A stretch of DNA of 13,245 nt from contig JACQAR010000009.1 of assembly GCA_016194825.1 (NCBI GenBank), positions 1 through 13,245 of the forward strand. The letters run 5' to 3'. This DNA comes from Chlamydiia bacterium. GTDB taxonomy: Bacteria > Chlamydiota > Chlamydiia > Chlamydiales > SM23-39. Below are positions 12,732 to 13,245 of this stretch, piece by piece. Every line of letters starts with the position of its first letter. Within the stretch, counting starts at the first letter, position 1. Under the pieces are notes generated by a model, which worked only from the letters and a program-made list of their open reading frames with translations, did no database searches and had not been told where the DNA came from. The translations under genes and the position numbers were made by a program.

Positions 12732-13245
12732 AGTTGTGATTGCTGCAGGCGGGAGCGGAGGACATCTTTTTCCTGCTCAGCAATTGGCGCAAGAGCTTGT
12801 GCAAAAAGGCAACTGCCAAGTGCTATTTGCAGGGTACAAGCTCGATCAGAGCCCCTTTTTCGATAGGGAAAAGACTCCCTTTGCCCCCATTCTTGCAGCG
12901 CCTCTCATGGCACGCTCCTTTCCCATGGCGTTTTTACGGGGGTTTGTTCAGAGCGTCCGGTGTATCAGGCAGTTTAATCCCTCCGCTATCGTAGGTTTTG
13001 GCAGCTATCATGTCTTTCCTGTTTTGTCCGCAGCTGCTTGTTTGCGCAAAAAACTGATCCTCTTTGAGGCCAATTGTGCATTGGGCAAGGTAAACCGCTT
13101 CTTTCGCCCCTTTGCTCAGGCAGTTGCTTGGCAATTTCCGCAGGAAACAAAGAAAACGGTGGCCGTTCCGCTATTGCCATGGCGCTTGACTCCTTCTTCT
13201 TGGGAGAGTACGTCTCTGGCGAAAAAAGCCTATGGCTTACAGCCA
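12715..13245 (+). CDS. murG: UDP-GlcNAc:lipid I N-acetylglucosaminyltransferase MurG, N-terminal 177 residues (partial)
   Basis: Membrane-associated GT-B glycosyltransferase that adds GlcNAc to lipid I to make lipid II. The ATG at 12715 lies within the ftsW end (17-bp overlap) and the frame is open to the window edge, giving the acceptor-side half of the enzyme. Motifs: VIAAGGSGGHLFPAQQLAQEL (8-28; family GGTGGHxxPAxxxAxxL), AIVGFGSYHVFPVLSAA (92-108; family VxGxGGYxSxPxxxAA) and LFEANCALGKVNRFF (123-137; family HEQNxxxGxxNRxL). The last motif has Phe for His and Ala for Gln, so it is more diverged than usual. The position after ftsW and the first glycine loop make the call firm. The UDP-GlcNAc-binding half lies outside the window. 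Confidence 0.93.
   Translation, partial: MNKCIKVVIAAGGSGGHLFPAQQLAQELVQKGNCQVLFAGYKLDQSPFFDREKTPFAPILAAPLMARSFPMAFLRGFVQSVRCIRQFNPSAIVGFGSYHVFPVLSAAACLRKKLILFEANCALGKVNRFFRPFAQAVAWQFPQETKKTVAVPLLPWRLTPSSWESTSLAKKAYGLQP

Noticed and set aside
1..13245. CRISPR arrays, rRNA genes, prophage or transposase genes
   Set aside because: No regularly spaced repeats, rRNA-like stretches or recombinase motifs were found on either strand.

Overview
The window looks like chromosomal DNA of a member of the Chlamydiae, most likely an environmental (Parachlamydiales-type) lineage. The evidence is the gene order murF-mraY-murD-LysM protein-ftsW-murG with a diverged groEL paralogue nearby. As I recall it, this is the arrangement around murF in Chlamydia trachomatis. 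A eukaryotic-type ubiquitin-protease domain in one gene also fits an intracellular bacterium. The genus cannot be fixed from the sequence alone.

Left half (1-6013), all on the minus strand. Read in the direction of transcription: two tandem proteins of unknown role (6013-4955 and 4874-3204), each behind an almost identical promoter; tRNA-Cys(GCA) with its own strong promoter; rsmI (16S rRNA methyltransferase); a small hypothetical gene; nadC (NAD synthesis); and the first 299 codons of a groEL paralogue that runs off the left edge. The second tandem protein carries a C-terminal domain with the Cys box, central strand motif and His box of ubiquitin-specific proteases (peptidase family C19). 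It is therefore a candidate secreted deubiquitinase, and it is the main discovery lead of the window. Both tandem proteins seem to share a related N-terminal domain.

Middle (6014-6180). An AT-rich divergent intergenic region holds the promoter of the 6013-4955 gene on the minus strand. On the plus strand it has a possible weak promoter followed by a 31-bp imperfect palindrome in the putative murF leader.

Right half (6181-13245), all on the plus strand. This is a peptidoglycan precursor and division cluster: murF (UDP-MurNAc-pentapeptide), mraY (lipid I), murD (D-Glu addition), a membrane-anchored double-LysM protein, ftsW (SEDS glycosyltransferase) and murG (lipid II, truncated by the window end). 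The genes are packed with zero spacing, short overlaps or a 14-nt gap, except between mraY and murD. There 910 bp hold no credible gene but carry a large inverted repeat: two 219-bp arms, 10 mismatches, no indels, around a 352-bp centre. Each arm is a string of hairpins, and several arm-to-arm differences preserve base pairing, including one compensatory pair. It looks like a structured, probably mobile, repeat inserted in the operon. A separate perfect 25-bp palindrome forms the 3' end of nadC, just upstream of groEL.
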